Assembly (NCBI GenBank): GCA_905208635.1
Contig: CAJLPX010000005.1
Coordinates: 1 to 64,000 of the forward strand
Reading direction: 5' to 3'
Source: an uncultured Collinsella sp.
GTDB lineage: Bacteria > Actinomycetota > Coriobacteriia > Coriobacteriales > Coriobacteriaceae
Length of the DNA stretch: 64,000 nucleotides
Positions within the stretch are counted from its first letter, which is position 1, and each line of letters begins with the position of its first letter. The notes under the pieces were generated by a model. That model searched no databases, was not told the origin of the DNA, and saw only the letters and a program-made list of their open reading frames with translations. Shown piece after piece: positions 17,541-26,764 of the stretch. The translations under genes and the position numbers were made by a program.

Positions 17541-20500
17541 ATGAAAGCGAATTCGGACAAATCTAAGCAGAGTAATAAAGCGACGCGCCGTGTGCTGGCA
17601 GGCGTTTTGTGCGGAGCCTCCGTGTTGAGCCTGGTACTGTCGCTCGTCATGCCCCCGATCTCGCAGGCCATTGCCAACGATGCCCAGACGGTTTTTACCG
17701 AGGAAACTGTGATGGGGGGGGTTCCTCAAGTGAGTCTACTGATGTAGAAAACACCAACAACGGGGATACCGAGAACCAGAATAGTGACGAGACCGAGGGC
17801 GACGAAGCTGGCGACGATGCTCTCAGGGCGGCCCCGTTGTCTGATGACGCGGAGGCCGAGAGCACCGCGCAGTCTGCGGATGATGATGCTAACGACGAGG
17901 GTACGATCGCACTTGCTGCAGAGAATGAATCGACTTATGAGATCAACAATGGAGATGAACTCGAGTCGAAGCTTCTTAATGTGAACCTTCGTGATACAAA
18001 CGGCTCCGCTACTTTTGAGCTTGTTGCCGACATTGAATGCAACAAAGAGATTAGGCTTGATCAAGGTGGCGAGATCGTTCTTAATCTAAACGGTCATAAG
18101 ATCAAGTGCTTGAACACCGACAAGCCGTTATTTGATGTTGCTGGCGGCGCAACACTTACAATTAAGGACTCCGCGCCGGTGACTGAGACGGTCAGCGACG
18201 GCCAGTTGCTAACCGATCAGGGGCAGAGCCTGAATGCCGATAATTATGGCAAGTATGCCGCCAATTATGGCAAGAATGCCAATCTGACTTACGATAAAGA
18301 TAACGATAACATTCCATCTAATCTTACCTACTACGTGACCGAATCGTCCCCGAACGAAACAGGCACAACCGAGACACTTGTCAAACATGACGTTGAGATT
18401 AAAGGCGCCATCGTGGCGTGCGGCGGCAAAACAAATCTAAGGCTCATCAATCTGTATAACAGAAACGGCAAGGGCGGCACGTTTAACCTTGTGAGCGGCG
18501 TGATTACGCAAAAACAAGACGGCAGCGTTAGCAGCTTGGTCTATGCCGAGGGCGTCTCTACCGTCAACATGCGCGGCGGCTACGTGTGTGGCGCTTTAGG
18601 CTCGGGCATTATGGTGTCCAACGAGAATGGTGGTGCCTCGACCCTTGATTTGACCGGTGGCGTAATTGCTGGCAACTGCGCTTCGAGAGGCGGCGGTGTA
18701 TATGCCAAGGGGTCTGCGGTCAAGGTGACCGGTGGCGTAATCTCCGGCAACAGCACGCTTGCTTCTGGTGCCGGTCTCGGCGGCGGCATCATGGCTTCAG
18801 GCGGTAAAGTTACCGTTTCTGGTGGCTATATCACGAATAATAGAATGGCTAAATTCTGCAATACAGAGGGTTCGGGTTGCCACGGTGGAGCTGGGCTTGC
18901 TGCCAATAACGGCGCCCATGTCACCATTTCCGGTGGCCAGATTACTGGCAACTATTCCGAGGAAGCTGGCGGCGGCGTTTACGTTACCAATCTTAATCAA
19001 GGAGATATGGCATGGCTCGACATTACGGGAGGATATATTGCCTCTAACGTGAGCTTCCGATCTGAGGGTGCTGGCATTCGAGTGGGCCAGAAGGTTGACG
19101 CGATGATTGGCGACACTCGAGACAACAACGGCACTCCAGGCAGCAAAGTTTACATCACTAACAACTGCTGCATGTCTCGCTTTGACTGGGGCGGCGGCGG
19201 CATCTTTGTTCAGGGTGATTCGAAAAACGCGGATAACGCAGGCAGGCTGTTTGTATACAACTCGTATATAAGCAGCAATACCGCTGGCGGCTATGGCGGT
19301 GGCGTTGCAGTCTGCCCGACGGGCAAGACGTTGGTAACGAACAAAAAGGGCACGGCAATCTTTGGTAATTCGTCTGCTGGCGATCAGCAAAAATTCATAG
19401 AATACAATCGGGAAGATGGCAGTGGTAATAATGGTACGCCCCATCTTTCAGGTGGTGGTATTGCTGATACTAATAAGACTGAAGATAGAGAGGCATACAA
19501 CTCACTCGATTTCCGCAAGTACGGTCATGCCGATTTCTTCCTCGCAGCGCGGGAAAACAAAACGCCGGTCGCAGTGGTAAGCGGCAAGATGCTTGGCGAT
19601 ATAGACGCCAAGTATTCGGGAAGCATTGAGCTAAAGGGTCCCATTACCATCCCCGCCAACGGTGTTGCTCAGGTAAAAAATAGCATCGGTCTGACTTCGG
19701 GTGTTGGAGCCACGGATAAAGCGGTGACTGACTTAGTACAGGGTAAAGTACAGGGTGCTGAAGTGACAACTTTCATCACGGGCAACTATTCTTGGGACCA
19801 TGGTGGCGGCATCATGTCGAATGGCAACTTGTACCTAGGCGTGCCTGAGGATACGTACGTCTATCCGAGCCTTAAGTTGAAGGCAACCAAGGCGCTGAAA
19901 AATCAGCAGACCAATCAAAACATGAAGTTCGACAAAGACAAGTTCTCCTTCTCGGTCTACCGTAAGGATTCGGATGACGCGACGGAGCCCTTTTGGAATG
20001 ACAAGAAATTCAACAATGGCGGCTGCACCTTGGTCGGAACCGCCAAGAATGATGCGAACGGTAACATCACCTTTGACCTTGGCGAACAGCTCATTGATAA
20101 GACTGTTGAGGATAACAAGATTACATACTACTTGGTCGAAGATGCCGGCGATGATTCCGATATCACTTATGACCCCGCTGTGTATGAGATTGTGGTGTCG
20201 GTCAAGGATAACCCGACCGAGCTCATGACTGTCCCGGAAAAGAATAATCCGAACGGAATGAAGAAACTTCTCATCCATAACTATACGATTACGAGTGTCA
20301 CGGCAAAAAAAGGCGACAGCACAGTTCCGCTCGCCGCCGACGCCGATGGGGCCTATGCCCTCGGCAGTGCTAGCGGCAGCGGCGCGACATTTACCAACCG
20401 GTACACCCCGTACAGCTCCAAAGGCACCTGGACGCCTATGGCGACTAAGGTCGTTAAGGGTGGCGAGATGAAGGAGTTTACGCTCCAGCTTGCGAACGAT

Positions 20501-21031
20501 GACGGTTTTCAGGACATTATTCGTGAGACCAAAACTACTGGCGATAAGAAGAAGCAGACGCTTTCGTTCTTGGATGGCTCTGATAAGGGGATTGAGTACT
20601 CGCTTTCTGATATCACGAAGGATCCCGACGTCAGGGGCGACCCCACGGGTCGCGGTGCAAGCAAAACCTTTACTTATTACGTTCGCGAACAGCAGCCGAC
20701 CACGCCGTTTACGAACTACAAGTACGACGAGTCGGTCTATCGATTTGATGTCACGATGACGGACCAAAAAGACGGAACAATCAAGGCTACCACTGTAACC
20801 TACACCAAGATTAAGGGCGCAGACGGTAAACCGGTGACTGACACGCGCCATGAACTCACCCCCACCTCCACCCCCACCTTCATCAATACCTACTCCACCT
20901 CTTTGCCCCTTTCTGGTATGTCGGGCGTCACTCTGACGTACCTTGCCGGCGCGGCGGTGCTTTGCGCTGCTGCGGCCTGGATGCACATTCGTCGCAAGGC
21001 GAATGCGAAGGGAGGCGAGCGTCGTGAATAA
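17541..21031 (+). CDS. Sortase-anchored beta-helix adhesin (pilus tip), frame broken at a G8 tract
   Basis: The gene begins at ATG 17541 after GGGGAGGAG and encodes a signal peptide (RRVLAGVLCGASVLSLVLSL ending near SQAIA). After 58 codons the frame hits eight Gs (17714-17721) and stops at 17747. The next frame stays open to 21031. With nine Gs the two join into 1163 aa: an acidic Ser/Thr/Asn linker, parallel beta-helix repeats of the GGGVYAKGS/GGVISGN type (about 300-620), two FctA/SpaA-like pilin domains, then LPLSG, a hydrophobic segment and a basic tail. This is the layout of a pilus tip adhesin. GC content is lower than in neighbouring genes. It is off as written. Confidence 0.85.
17714..17721 (+). 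repeat. G8 homopolymer (candidate phase-variation switch)
   Basis: Eight consecutive Gs lie just after the signal-peptide region of the adhesin. G9 (or G6) restores the frame and G8 gives a stop 9 codons later. The position early in a surface-protein gene is typical of slipped-strand contingency loci. Confidence 0.75.
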
Positions 21032-22553
21032 GAAAGTTTGCTCCTTCCCGATCTTGTTTGCGCTGCTTGCCCTCCTGATCGGCACCTGCGCGGTTGTGTT
21101 CCCCGCATCCGCGCAGGCCGCGCCGAGCGCGACCGGTTCCATCACGGTGAGCGGCACCGTGGCGCGCAGCTACGACGCCTACCAGATCTTTGACGCCAAC
21201 GTCGTTGACGGCGACAACGACGCCAAGATCGCCACCGACCTCGCCTGGGCAAGCGGCGCCGCGCGCGATGCCGTGTTGCCTGTGCTGCACAGCGCCGGCA
21301 TGCCCAATTCCCAGACCACCGCGCAGGAAGCTGCCGAGTGGCTCAACACCGATTCCCACCTTACGAGCGCGCTGAGCGCACAGCTCGCTCGTTCCCTCCA
21401 GAGCTCTGACGCCGAGCCCGTGGCCCTTAACGCGGGCACGGCGGCCGAGCTGTCCTGCGGCTACTGGCTCATCGTCGCCAAAGACGACGCCATCTCCCAG
21501 AACGAGGCCGGCACCGCGCCGATCATGGCCCTGGTCGGCGGCGGCGCCGTCGCCGTCAAGCCCAAGGCGGCGACCCCCAAGGTGTCCAAGCACGTGCTGG
21601 AGGACAGCACCGCCGCCTGGCAGAAGGCCGCCGACGCCACGGTCGCAGACGACCTGTACTGGCGTCTCTCTGCCACGGTCCCGGCCGGGCTCACCGCCTA
21701 CGACACCTATGCGGTGCGGTTCGTCGACACCATGAGCGCGGGGCTCGACCCCTCCAAGGTGGCCGCGAGCATGCGCGTGTACGTGGCGGCGGGCGCGGAC
21801 GGCGGCTTTGACGCGGTCCAGGCCGGCAAGGACGGCCGCGCCGGCACCGAGCCCGCGAAGGGCTGGACCGACATCACGGCCCAGTGCAGGGTCTCGGTCG
21901 ACGGCAAGACCTTCACCGTGCGCACCGGCGACCTGATCGCCGCGCTCGGCGGGGCCGACGCCTTCACCGCGGGCGCCCGCGTGGTCGCCGTGTACAATGC
22001 GCCGCTCAACAGCGCATGCAACCACGGCATCGCGAAGGGCAACCCCAACGAGGTCTACCTGCGCTACCCGCGCTCTCCCTTTGCCGACCAGTCCGGCGAC
22101 GCCGGCTTCACCCGTACGCCGAGCGATGACGCGTGCGCCTACACCTGGGATCTCGCGCTCACCAAGCGCGGCAGCGACGGCGACAAGCCGCTTGCCGGGG
22201 CGGTCCTGAGCATCGCCGACGACCGCGGTCGCACGCTGGCGGCCGACGGCACGTGGGATGCGGAGGGCAAGGTCACCGTCACCACGGGCGAGGACGGCCG
22301 CGTGACCGTCTCGGGCGTGGACTCGGGCAAGCTGGAAGTCCGCGAGTCCAAGGCGCCCAAGGGCTACACCGCCTTTGAGGGCACGCGCTCCGTGACGGTC
22401 AAGGCCGAGGGCCTGGACGTCGACCAGGTGGCCGCCGCCAAGCCCAAACTCACCATCACGGCCGAGTCGCCCCTGCGTGCCGACAGCGCGGACGGGTCGA
22501 CGGGCAGCCTGGAGGCGTCGCTCATCAACACGCCCACCGGCACACCCCCCTAG
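21024..22553 (+). CDS. SpaA-type minor/basal pilin, cut off before its sorting signal
   Basis: The product (509 aa) starts at GTG 21024 (GGGAGG 8 nt upstream) and overlaps the adhesin stop by 8 bp. It has a signal peptide (ILFALLALLIGTCAVVFPAS, cleavage near AQA), an N-terminal fimbrial domain with GYWLIVAKDD, an isopeptide-type middle domain, and a C-terminal SpaA/Cna-B domain with the E-box-like LEVRESKAPKGY. It ends at TAG after TPTGTPP in a C6 run. One C fewer would join it to a segment carrying MPSTG and a membrane anchor (22552-22689), giving 554 aa. As written the product would be secreted and not anchored. GC content is higher than in its neighbours. Confidence 0.88.
   Translation: MNKKVCSFPILFALLALLIGTCAVVFPASAQAAPSATGSITVSGTVARSYDAYQIFDANVVDGDNDAKIATDLAWASGAARDAVLPVLHSAGMPNSQTTAQEAAEWLNTDSHLTSALSAQLARSLQSSDAEPVALNAGTAAELSCGYWLIVAKDDAISQNEAGTAPIMALVGGGAVAVKPKAATPKVSKHVLEDSTAAWQKAADATVADDLYWRLSATVPAGLTAYDTYAVRFVDTMSAGLDPSKVAASMRVYVAAGADGGFDAVQAGKDGRAGTEPAKGWTDITAQCRVSVDGKTFTVRTGDLIAALGGADAFTAGARVVAVYNAPLNSACNHGIAKGNPNEVYLRYPRSPFADQSGDAGFTRTPSDDACAYTWDLALTKRGSDGDKPLAGAVLSIADDRGRTLAADGTWDAEGKVTVTTGEDGRVTVSGVDSGKLEVRESKAPKGYTAFEGTRSVTVKAEGLDVDQVAAAKPKLTITAESPLRADSADGSTGSLEASLINTPTGTPP
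22545..22550 (+). repeat. C6 homopolymer at a reading-frame break
   Basis: Six Cs inside CACACCCCCC, directly before the TAG of the minor pilin. C5 or C8 would keep the frame open into the sorting signal. Confidence 0.6.
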
Positions 22554-22689
22554 CATTACCACCGGAGGCTTTATGCCCTCGACTGGCGATATGGCAATGT
22601 ACGCCGCGGCCGCCGCAGCGGTCGCCGGAGCCGCGCTCATCGTGGTCGCGCTCCTGGTCAAGCGGGGAGGTGGCAGCCATAAAGAGTAG
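22552..22689 (+). pseudogene. Out-of-frame cell-wall sorting signal of the minor pilin
   Basis: The frame encodes SITTGGFMPSTGD, a 20-residue hydrophobic stretch (AAAAAAVAGAALIVVALLV) and the basic end KRGGGSHKE. This is a complete sortase signal with MPSTG in place of LPXTG. An internal ATG at 22573 has GGAGG 4 nt upstream, but a stand-alone sorting signal without a signal peptide makes little sense. Confidence 0.8.
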
Positions 22690-22797
22690 CTGGCAGCCCC
22701 ACAGAGAGCGGGGCGAGACGTAGCGAAGTAGATGCTAAGACACAGACAGATGATGACCGATCGAATGAGAATCAAACGGAAAACGGAGGAAAAGAAG

Positions 22798-24570
22798 ATG
22801 AGCATGAGCAAGAACATCGCACGCCTGGCAGTAACCGCCGGCCTCACCGCAGCGCTGAGCTTCGGCGGCGTCATGGCCCCGGTGACCATGGCGTTTGCTG
22901 AGGGTGTGCCAACGGTGGCTACGGAGAAGGGCAAGGTGTTTATCACTGACCCTGACACTGAATATACCGACACATCTTTCAAGGGCATCCAGATTTTCAA
23001 AGCGACGGTCACACAGAATAAGGATGGAAATACCTGGTCAGGTGATAAGACGCTTTCCGATATCGATTGGGCATCGCCTAAAGTTCAAGAAGTTGTGATC
23101 GGTGCATTTACTCGCGCCGATGGAACTCGCGTCGATGGAGCTCCTCGTACGGATACAAGCGCTCAGGCTTGGGCCAAGTACAATAATGATCATGCCGGTG
23201 ATAAAGTTGGTCAGACTGCCAAGGTTGACGCTGACTCCACGTTGGATAAGATTGCTGCCGCACTTGAGGACTCGAAGGACTCGAATCTAACCTGGACAAA
23301 ACCGAGCGATTCCAGCAAGGGTAACTTTGAGAGTCTGGACCAAGGCTACTGGCTTTTCGTGACCGATGTGCCCAGTAAGACCGGCAATACTGACGCGTAC
23401 ACTTCGCCGATTTTCACCATTGTCGGTGGCTCTGACGTTAATGTAGCCCCCAAGAAGAGCGTCCCCAACGTGACCAAGGCCGTCAAGGACGACAATAATG
23501 GCAGCTTTGTGACTGATAAGAGTAAAAATGTCTTTACGGCGCCCAATAGAGTTGCGGACTCTGCATCCGACCAGCCGATTGAGTACCAGCTTGCAGGTAC
23601 CGTGGCCAGCAACATCAATACTTATAATGAGTACAGCTATACCTTTACAGATGTGCTGCCTTCTACGATGGTGCCCGAACTTGACGACAATGATCCCGTT
23701 GTCGAGGTCAAGATTGGCAATCAGGTTGTTCATCCTGATAGCTACAGCAAAGAGTATGCAGATGGCAAGCTTGTGGTTTCGTTCTCAAATCTAAAAAACG
23801 CCCATGCGAAAAACGAAGATGACACCGAGGGCGCAATCATTAACGTTGACGGCAAATCAAAGGTCTATGTGAACTATAAGGCAAAGCTTGACCCCACGAA
23901 GGTTAGCGCCGACATGCTCGGCAAAGGTCAAAAGAACACCGTCACTCTGACCTACTCTAACAACCCGCACGACGACAACGGCACTGGCACTACGGTTGAC
24001 CACCCGGCCTACGACTACACCTACGGTATCGATGTCAAAAAGGTTGGCTCCGACGAGGCGAAACCGCCTCTCACAAACGTCGAATTTACTCTGCAAGAGG
24101 TCGGTACTGGAAAGTTCATCAAGAAGGACGGCACAACTGCGAGCAACGAAACTGAGGACGGTGCAATTCTCAAGACGAATTCGACCGGAATGATAGAGGT
24201 CTTTGGCCTTGATGAAGGCACGTATATTCTGAAGGAGAAAACTCCTGCGCCCGGTTACGACAATTCTCACGGCAGCAAGGGCATTAAGTTTACCATTACG
24301 CGTGATGGTGAGCTTTCCGAGAGCGACAACACCGTGCACAACCCTAAGCTTACAGTGACTGACGCAGACGATCAAAATCTCGTTGCTGTTGCCGACGCCA
24401 CTAACGGCGTGGTTCACCTCACCGTCACCGATAAGAAGGGCTCCAGCCTCCCGCTGACCGGTCTCAACGGCGTGACCTTCACTTGGATCGCTGGTGGCGC
24501 GGTGCTGTGCATCGGCGTGGCGCACCTCATCCGCAGCCGTAAGCAGGCTGAGGAGTCCGAGCAGGAGTAA
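22798..24570 (+). CDS. Major pilin, isopeptide-forming fimbrial subunit with LPLTG anchor
   Basis: The product (590 aa) is the likely pilus shaft. ATG 22798 follows CGGAGG. The signal peptide (ARLAVTAGLTAALSFGGVMA) ends near AFA. The N-terminal fimbrial domain holds FKGIQIFKA and GYWLFVTDVP. The middle isopeptide domain follows PKKSVPNVTKAV, the pilin-motif-like region containing the Lys used in polymerisation. A C-terminal Cna-B domain has an E-box (TYILKEKTPAPGY). The sorting signal is SLPLTG, a hydrophobic helix and RSRKQAEESEQE. The gene is lower in GC than the preceding pilin. A strong terminator follows, so the sortase 1.2 kb downstream probably has its own promoter. Confidence 0.92.
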   Translation: MSMSKNIARLAVTAGLTAALSFGGVMAPVTMAFAEGVPTVATEKGKVFITDPDTEYTDTSFKGIQIFKATVTQNKDGNTWSGDKTLSDIDWASPKVQEVVIGAFTRADGTRVDGAPRTDTSAQAWAKYNNDHAGDKVGQTAKVDADSTLDKIAAALEDSKDSNLTWTKPSDSSKGNFESLDQGYWLFVTDVPSKTGNTDAYTSPIFTIVGGSDVNVAPKKSVPNVTKAVKDDNNGSFVTDKSKNVFTAPNRVADSASDQPIEYQLAGTVASNINTYNEYSYTFTDVLPSTMVPELDDNDPVVEVKIGNQVVHPDSYSKEYADGKLVVSFSNLKNAHAKNEDDTEGAIINVDGKSKVYVNYKAKLDPTKVSADMLGKGQKNTVTLTYSNNPHDDNGTGTTVDHPAYDYTYGIDVKKVGSDEAKPPLTNVEFTLQEVGTGKFIKKDGTTASNETEDGAILKTNSTGMIEVFGLDEGTYILKEKTPAPGYDNSHGSKGIKFTITRDGELSESDNTVHNPKLTVTDADDQNLVAVADATNGVVHLTVTDKKGSSLPLTGLNGVTFTWIAGGAVLCIGVAHLIRSRKQAEESEQE

Positions 24571-24671
24571 CGCTCGCTCACCCATCCCTTTGGCAGGTGG
24601 GATGTGATGGCCATGAGACTTGCGGACACTTTTCTCGTCCATCCACGTTCTTGCTTTGCCATTCTTTTTTC

Positions 24672-24710
24672 GGGGCAGACTCCGCAATGGAGTCTGCCCC
24701 GTTCTTTTTG
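24672..24710 (+). terminator. Intrinsic terminator after the major pilin
   Basis: A perfect 12-bp stem GGGGCAGACTCC / GGAGTCTGCCCC (24672-24683 / 24689-24700) with loop GCAAT, followed by GTTCTTTTT. Confidence 0.92.
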
Positions 24711-24758
24711 GACAACGCAGCCAGGATCCATTGCCCGATGGATCAAGCGTATGAATAT

Positions 24759-24798
24759 CGAACAGATGTTTGCAAATATTGCGTTTACCAGCTGTAAG
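24759..24798 (+). promoter_or_regulatory. LexA-like box overlapping a promoter, unit 1
   Basis: CGAACAGATGTTTG (24759-24772) fits the Gram-positive SOS consensus CGAAC-N4-GTTYG. It overlaps -35 TTGCAA (24770-24775), which is 17 bp from -10 TGTAAG (24793-24798). Confidence 0.65.
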
Positions 24799-24875
24799 TG
24801 CGAGTGCTCGCAGTAAAATACCCTTGCGACGCATCCCGTGCGCGGGCGGCCGACGACTCGATCGGAGGTCCCCAA

Positions 24876-25028
24876 ATGCTGAAATTCCTTAACGCGCTCG
24901 CCGCCCTCGCGGCGGTGGGCACGTTCGTCATCGCGTTTCTTGACTCGTATGAGGTTCGGTTTAAGGTCCGTAGGCGCACGCGCGGTGCGGACGGTAGAAG
25001 GCATTTGCGCCGCAACAAGCGCAAATAA
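24876..25028 (+). CDS. Small membrane peptide with basic tail, copy 1
   Basis: A 50-aa product. The N-terminal half is one hydrophobic helix (LKFLNALAALAAVGTFVIAF), followed by DSYEV and a strongly basic tail with at least ten Arg/Lys. ATG 24876 follows CGGAGG by 7 nt. About 70 nt of structured leader precede it (GTGCGAG-TG-CTCGCAG hairpin), and a promoter under a LexA-like box lies upstream. The gene is duplicated in tandem. Short hydrophobic peptides with charged tails, tandem copies, structured leaders and SOS control are features of type I toxins such as TisB. No antisense RNA has been shown here, so the function is inference. Confidence 0.65.
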   Translation: MLKFLNALAALAAVGTFVIAFLDSYEVRFKVRRRTRGADGRRHLRRNKRK

Positions 25029-25030
25029 GA

Positions 25031-25062
25031 ATGCCCGGGGGTCGGATCCCGGGCATTTAACA
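25031..25062 (+). terminator. Hairpin after small peptide copy 1
   Basis: ATGCCCGGG (25031-25039) / CCCGGGCAT (25048-25056), then TTAACAAAA. The stem is conserved in copy 2 while the loop differs. Confidence 0.65.
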
Positions 25063-25241
25063 AAAGCTGAAAACTAGGCCGCCCGCGCTCCCAAACATTT
25101 ACGCGGGGTGCGTCGTTTTCTATTGATATTGTATCCCGAATCGCCCCGCCGATCCGGGACATTTTGAAAACGCAAACACGTCGGGCAAACCCGGACAATG
25201 CGGCCAGGCTCCGCTGGATGATGAATAGTGTTTGTAACTAT

Positions 25242-25281
25242 CGAACAAATGTTTGTCAAAATCGCGTTTACCAGCTGTAAG
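25242..25281 (+). promoter_or_regulatory. LexA-like box overlapping a promoter, unit 2
   Basis: CGAACAAATGTTTG (25242-25255) overlaps -35 TTGTCA (25253-25258). A 17-bp spacer leads to -10 TGTAAG (25276-25281). Box, spacing and -10 are kept between units although the surrounding bases have diverged. Confidence 0.68.
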
Positions 25282-25358
25282 TGCGAGTGCTCGCAGTAAA
25301 ATGGCTTTGCGACGCATTCCGTGCGCGGGCGGCCGACGACTCGATCGGAGGTCCCCAA

Positions 25359-25508
25359 ATGCTGAAATTCCTTAACGCGCTCGCCGCCCTCGCGGCGGTG
25401 GGCACGTTCGTCATCGCGTTTCTTGACTCGTATGAGGTTCGGTTTAAGGTCCGTAGGCGCACGCGCGGTGCGGACGGTGGACGGCATTTGCGCCGCAAGC
25501 GCAAATAA
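25359..25508 (+). CDS. Small membrane peptide with basic tail, copy 2
   Basis: A 49-aa product identical to copy 1 through the hydrophobic helix and most of the basic tail. It differs only near the end (DGGRHLRRKRK), with one Asn codon missing. ATG 25359 has the same CGGAGG site and leader. Codon-level identity over the ORF with divergence upstream and downstream points to recent duplication plus selection, or gene conversion. As with copy 1, a type I toxin-like membrane action is the best guess; another small membrane protein function is possible. Confidence 0.65.
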   Translation: MLKFLNALAALAAVGTFVIAFLDSYEVRFKVRRRTRGADGGRHLRRKRK

Positions 25509-25510
25509 GA

Positions 25511-25542
25511 ATGCCCGGGGTTAGAGGCCCGGGCATTTAACA
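25511..25542 (+). terminator. Hairpin after small peptide copy 2
   Basis: ATGCCCGGG (25511-25519) / CCCGGGCAT (25528-25536), the same stem as after copy 1 with a different loop. Confidence 0.65.
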
Positions 25543-25770
25543 AAACCAGAAAACTAGGCCGCCCGCGCTTTCGAACACTTACGCGGGATGCGTCGTTTCC
25601 TATTGACATTGTATCCCGAATCGCCCAGCCGATTCGGGACATTTTGAAAACTCAAATGCGGGCCCATGTTCGCGCCTCGCAATGCTGCTTAGCTGCGTTG
25701 TCCGGCGCGGAAGCTCGCTAATCAGCTATTATTTGTTTAGACAACCTGAGCTGTAGAGGAGTGACCGGCG

Positions 25771-26706
25771 ATGGTGCAGGGCACCAAACATATGAAGAGC
25801 AATAACGCCGAGGCCAACGGCGGCTCAAGCCCTCAACCCAAACCTCAACCAAAGCCCAGACGCCGCAAGCGGCTGCCGCGCTGGGCCGACCGGCTCATCA
25901 CCATCGTCATCATCCTTATTGGCGTGGGCCTTATGACCTGGCCGTGGATCTTGGACCGGCTCGAGGCCTCGGGCGTGTTCAACCAGATCAGCACCGTGTC
26001 CAGCACCGTGGACGCGCTGTCTGAAGAGGAGCGCGAACGCATTCTGCTTCAGGCGCGCTCCTATAACGAGCAACTTGCCGGCGAGGTCACCGAGCTTCCC
26101 GCCGACCAGATCGAGCCCTACGCTCAGCAACTTATCTTTGACCGCGACCCCATGATGAGCTGGGTTGAGATTCCCTCCATCGACGTGAGCATGCCCATCT
26201 ACCATGGCACGAGCGAAGAAGTCCTTATGGCGGGCGTCGGCCACCTGGAGGGCACGAGCCTGCCGGTGGGCGGCACCTCGACGCATTGCGTGCTCACCGC
26301 GCACTCGGGCATGCGCAACCTGAGCATGTTCGACGACATCCATTCGCTGGAGCCCGGCGACCTGGTGCTGCTGCACACCATGAACAAGACGCTCGCCTAC
26401 AAGATGGTGGACTCCGAGGTCGTGCTGCCCGAGGAGATGGAGTCGCTGACCATCGAGCCCGGCGCCGACAAAGTGACGCTCGTCACCTGCACGCCCTACG
26501 GCGTGAATGACCATCGCCTGCTGGTGCATTGCGTGCGCACCAAGTACAACAAGAAGGACGTCGACAAGCAAAAGTCGCTGGCCGGCCGCCACTGGGGCAA
26601 GCGCGAGTTTGCCGTGCTCATCGTGGTCGTAGCCATTGTGCTGTTGCTGCTGGACATCGTGATCCACGCGGTCCGCAAGCGCCGTAAGGCCAAGGCCTCG
26701 GCATAA
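25771..26706 (+). CDS. Class C sortase (pilus polymerising transpeptidase)
   Basis: The product (311 aa) is a membrane-bound transpeptidase that links pilin subunits through their LPXTG-like signals. An N-terminal cytoplasmic Pro/Lys-rich region is followed by a membrane helix (about 43-60). The lid motif DRDPMMSW is typical of class C. The catalytic set is H178 (TAHSG), C240 (LVTCTPYG) and R249 (DHRLLV). A second C-terminal helix precedes a basic tail, also class C-like. ATG 25771 follows AGAGGAG. Substrates in this locus would be LPLSG, LPLTG and MPSTG proteins. It is separated from the pilins by the small-peptide duplication. Confidence 0.94.
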   Translation: MVQGTKHMKSNNAEANGGSSPQPKPQPKPRRRKRLPRWADRLITIVIILIGVGLMTWPWILDRLEASGVFNQISTVSSTVDALSEEERERILLQARSYNEQLAGEVTELPADQIEPYAQQLIFDRDPMMSWVEIPSIDVSMPIYHGTSEEVLMAGVGHLEGTSLPVGGTSTHCVLTAHSGMRNLSMFDDIHSLEPGDLVLLHTMNKTLAYKMVDSEVVLPEEMESLTIEPGADKVTLVTCTPYGVNDHRLLVHCVRTKYNKKDVDKQKSLAGRHWGKREFAVLIVVVAIVLLLLDIVIHAVRKRRKAKASA

Positions 26707-26720
26707 GACATTCTCCAGAA

Positions 26721-26753
26721 CCGCCACGGTGGGGACAGGCACCTTTGCGGTGG
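26721..26753 (+). repeat. REP-like palindrome, family R1
   Basis: CCGCCACGGTG / CCTTTGCGGTGG around GGGACAGGCA. It has diverged arms and is 15 bp after the sortase stop. Confidence 0.7.
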
Positions 26754-26764
26754 TCGGGGGCTTC

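Larger units (their letters stand above)
24710..25675 (+). repeat. Tandem duplication of a ~483-bp unit
   Basis: Unit 1 (about 24710-25192) and unit 2 (about 25193-25675) align from GGACAACGCAGCCAGG / GGACAATGCGGCCAGG through the LexA-like box, leader, small ORF, hairpin and about 120 bp of downstream noncoding sequence. The ORF and leader are nearly identical and the outer parts are diverged. Conservation of the noncoding 3' part suggests that it has a function. Confidence 0.85.

Noticed and set aside
22573..22689. Independent 38-aa membrane protein from ATG 22573
   Set aside because: Although GGAGG precedes it, the sequence is a classic sorting signal that continues the pilin frame upstream (SITTGGF).
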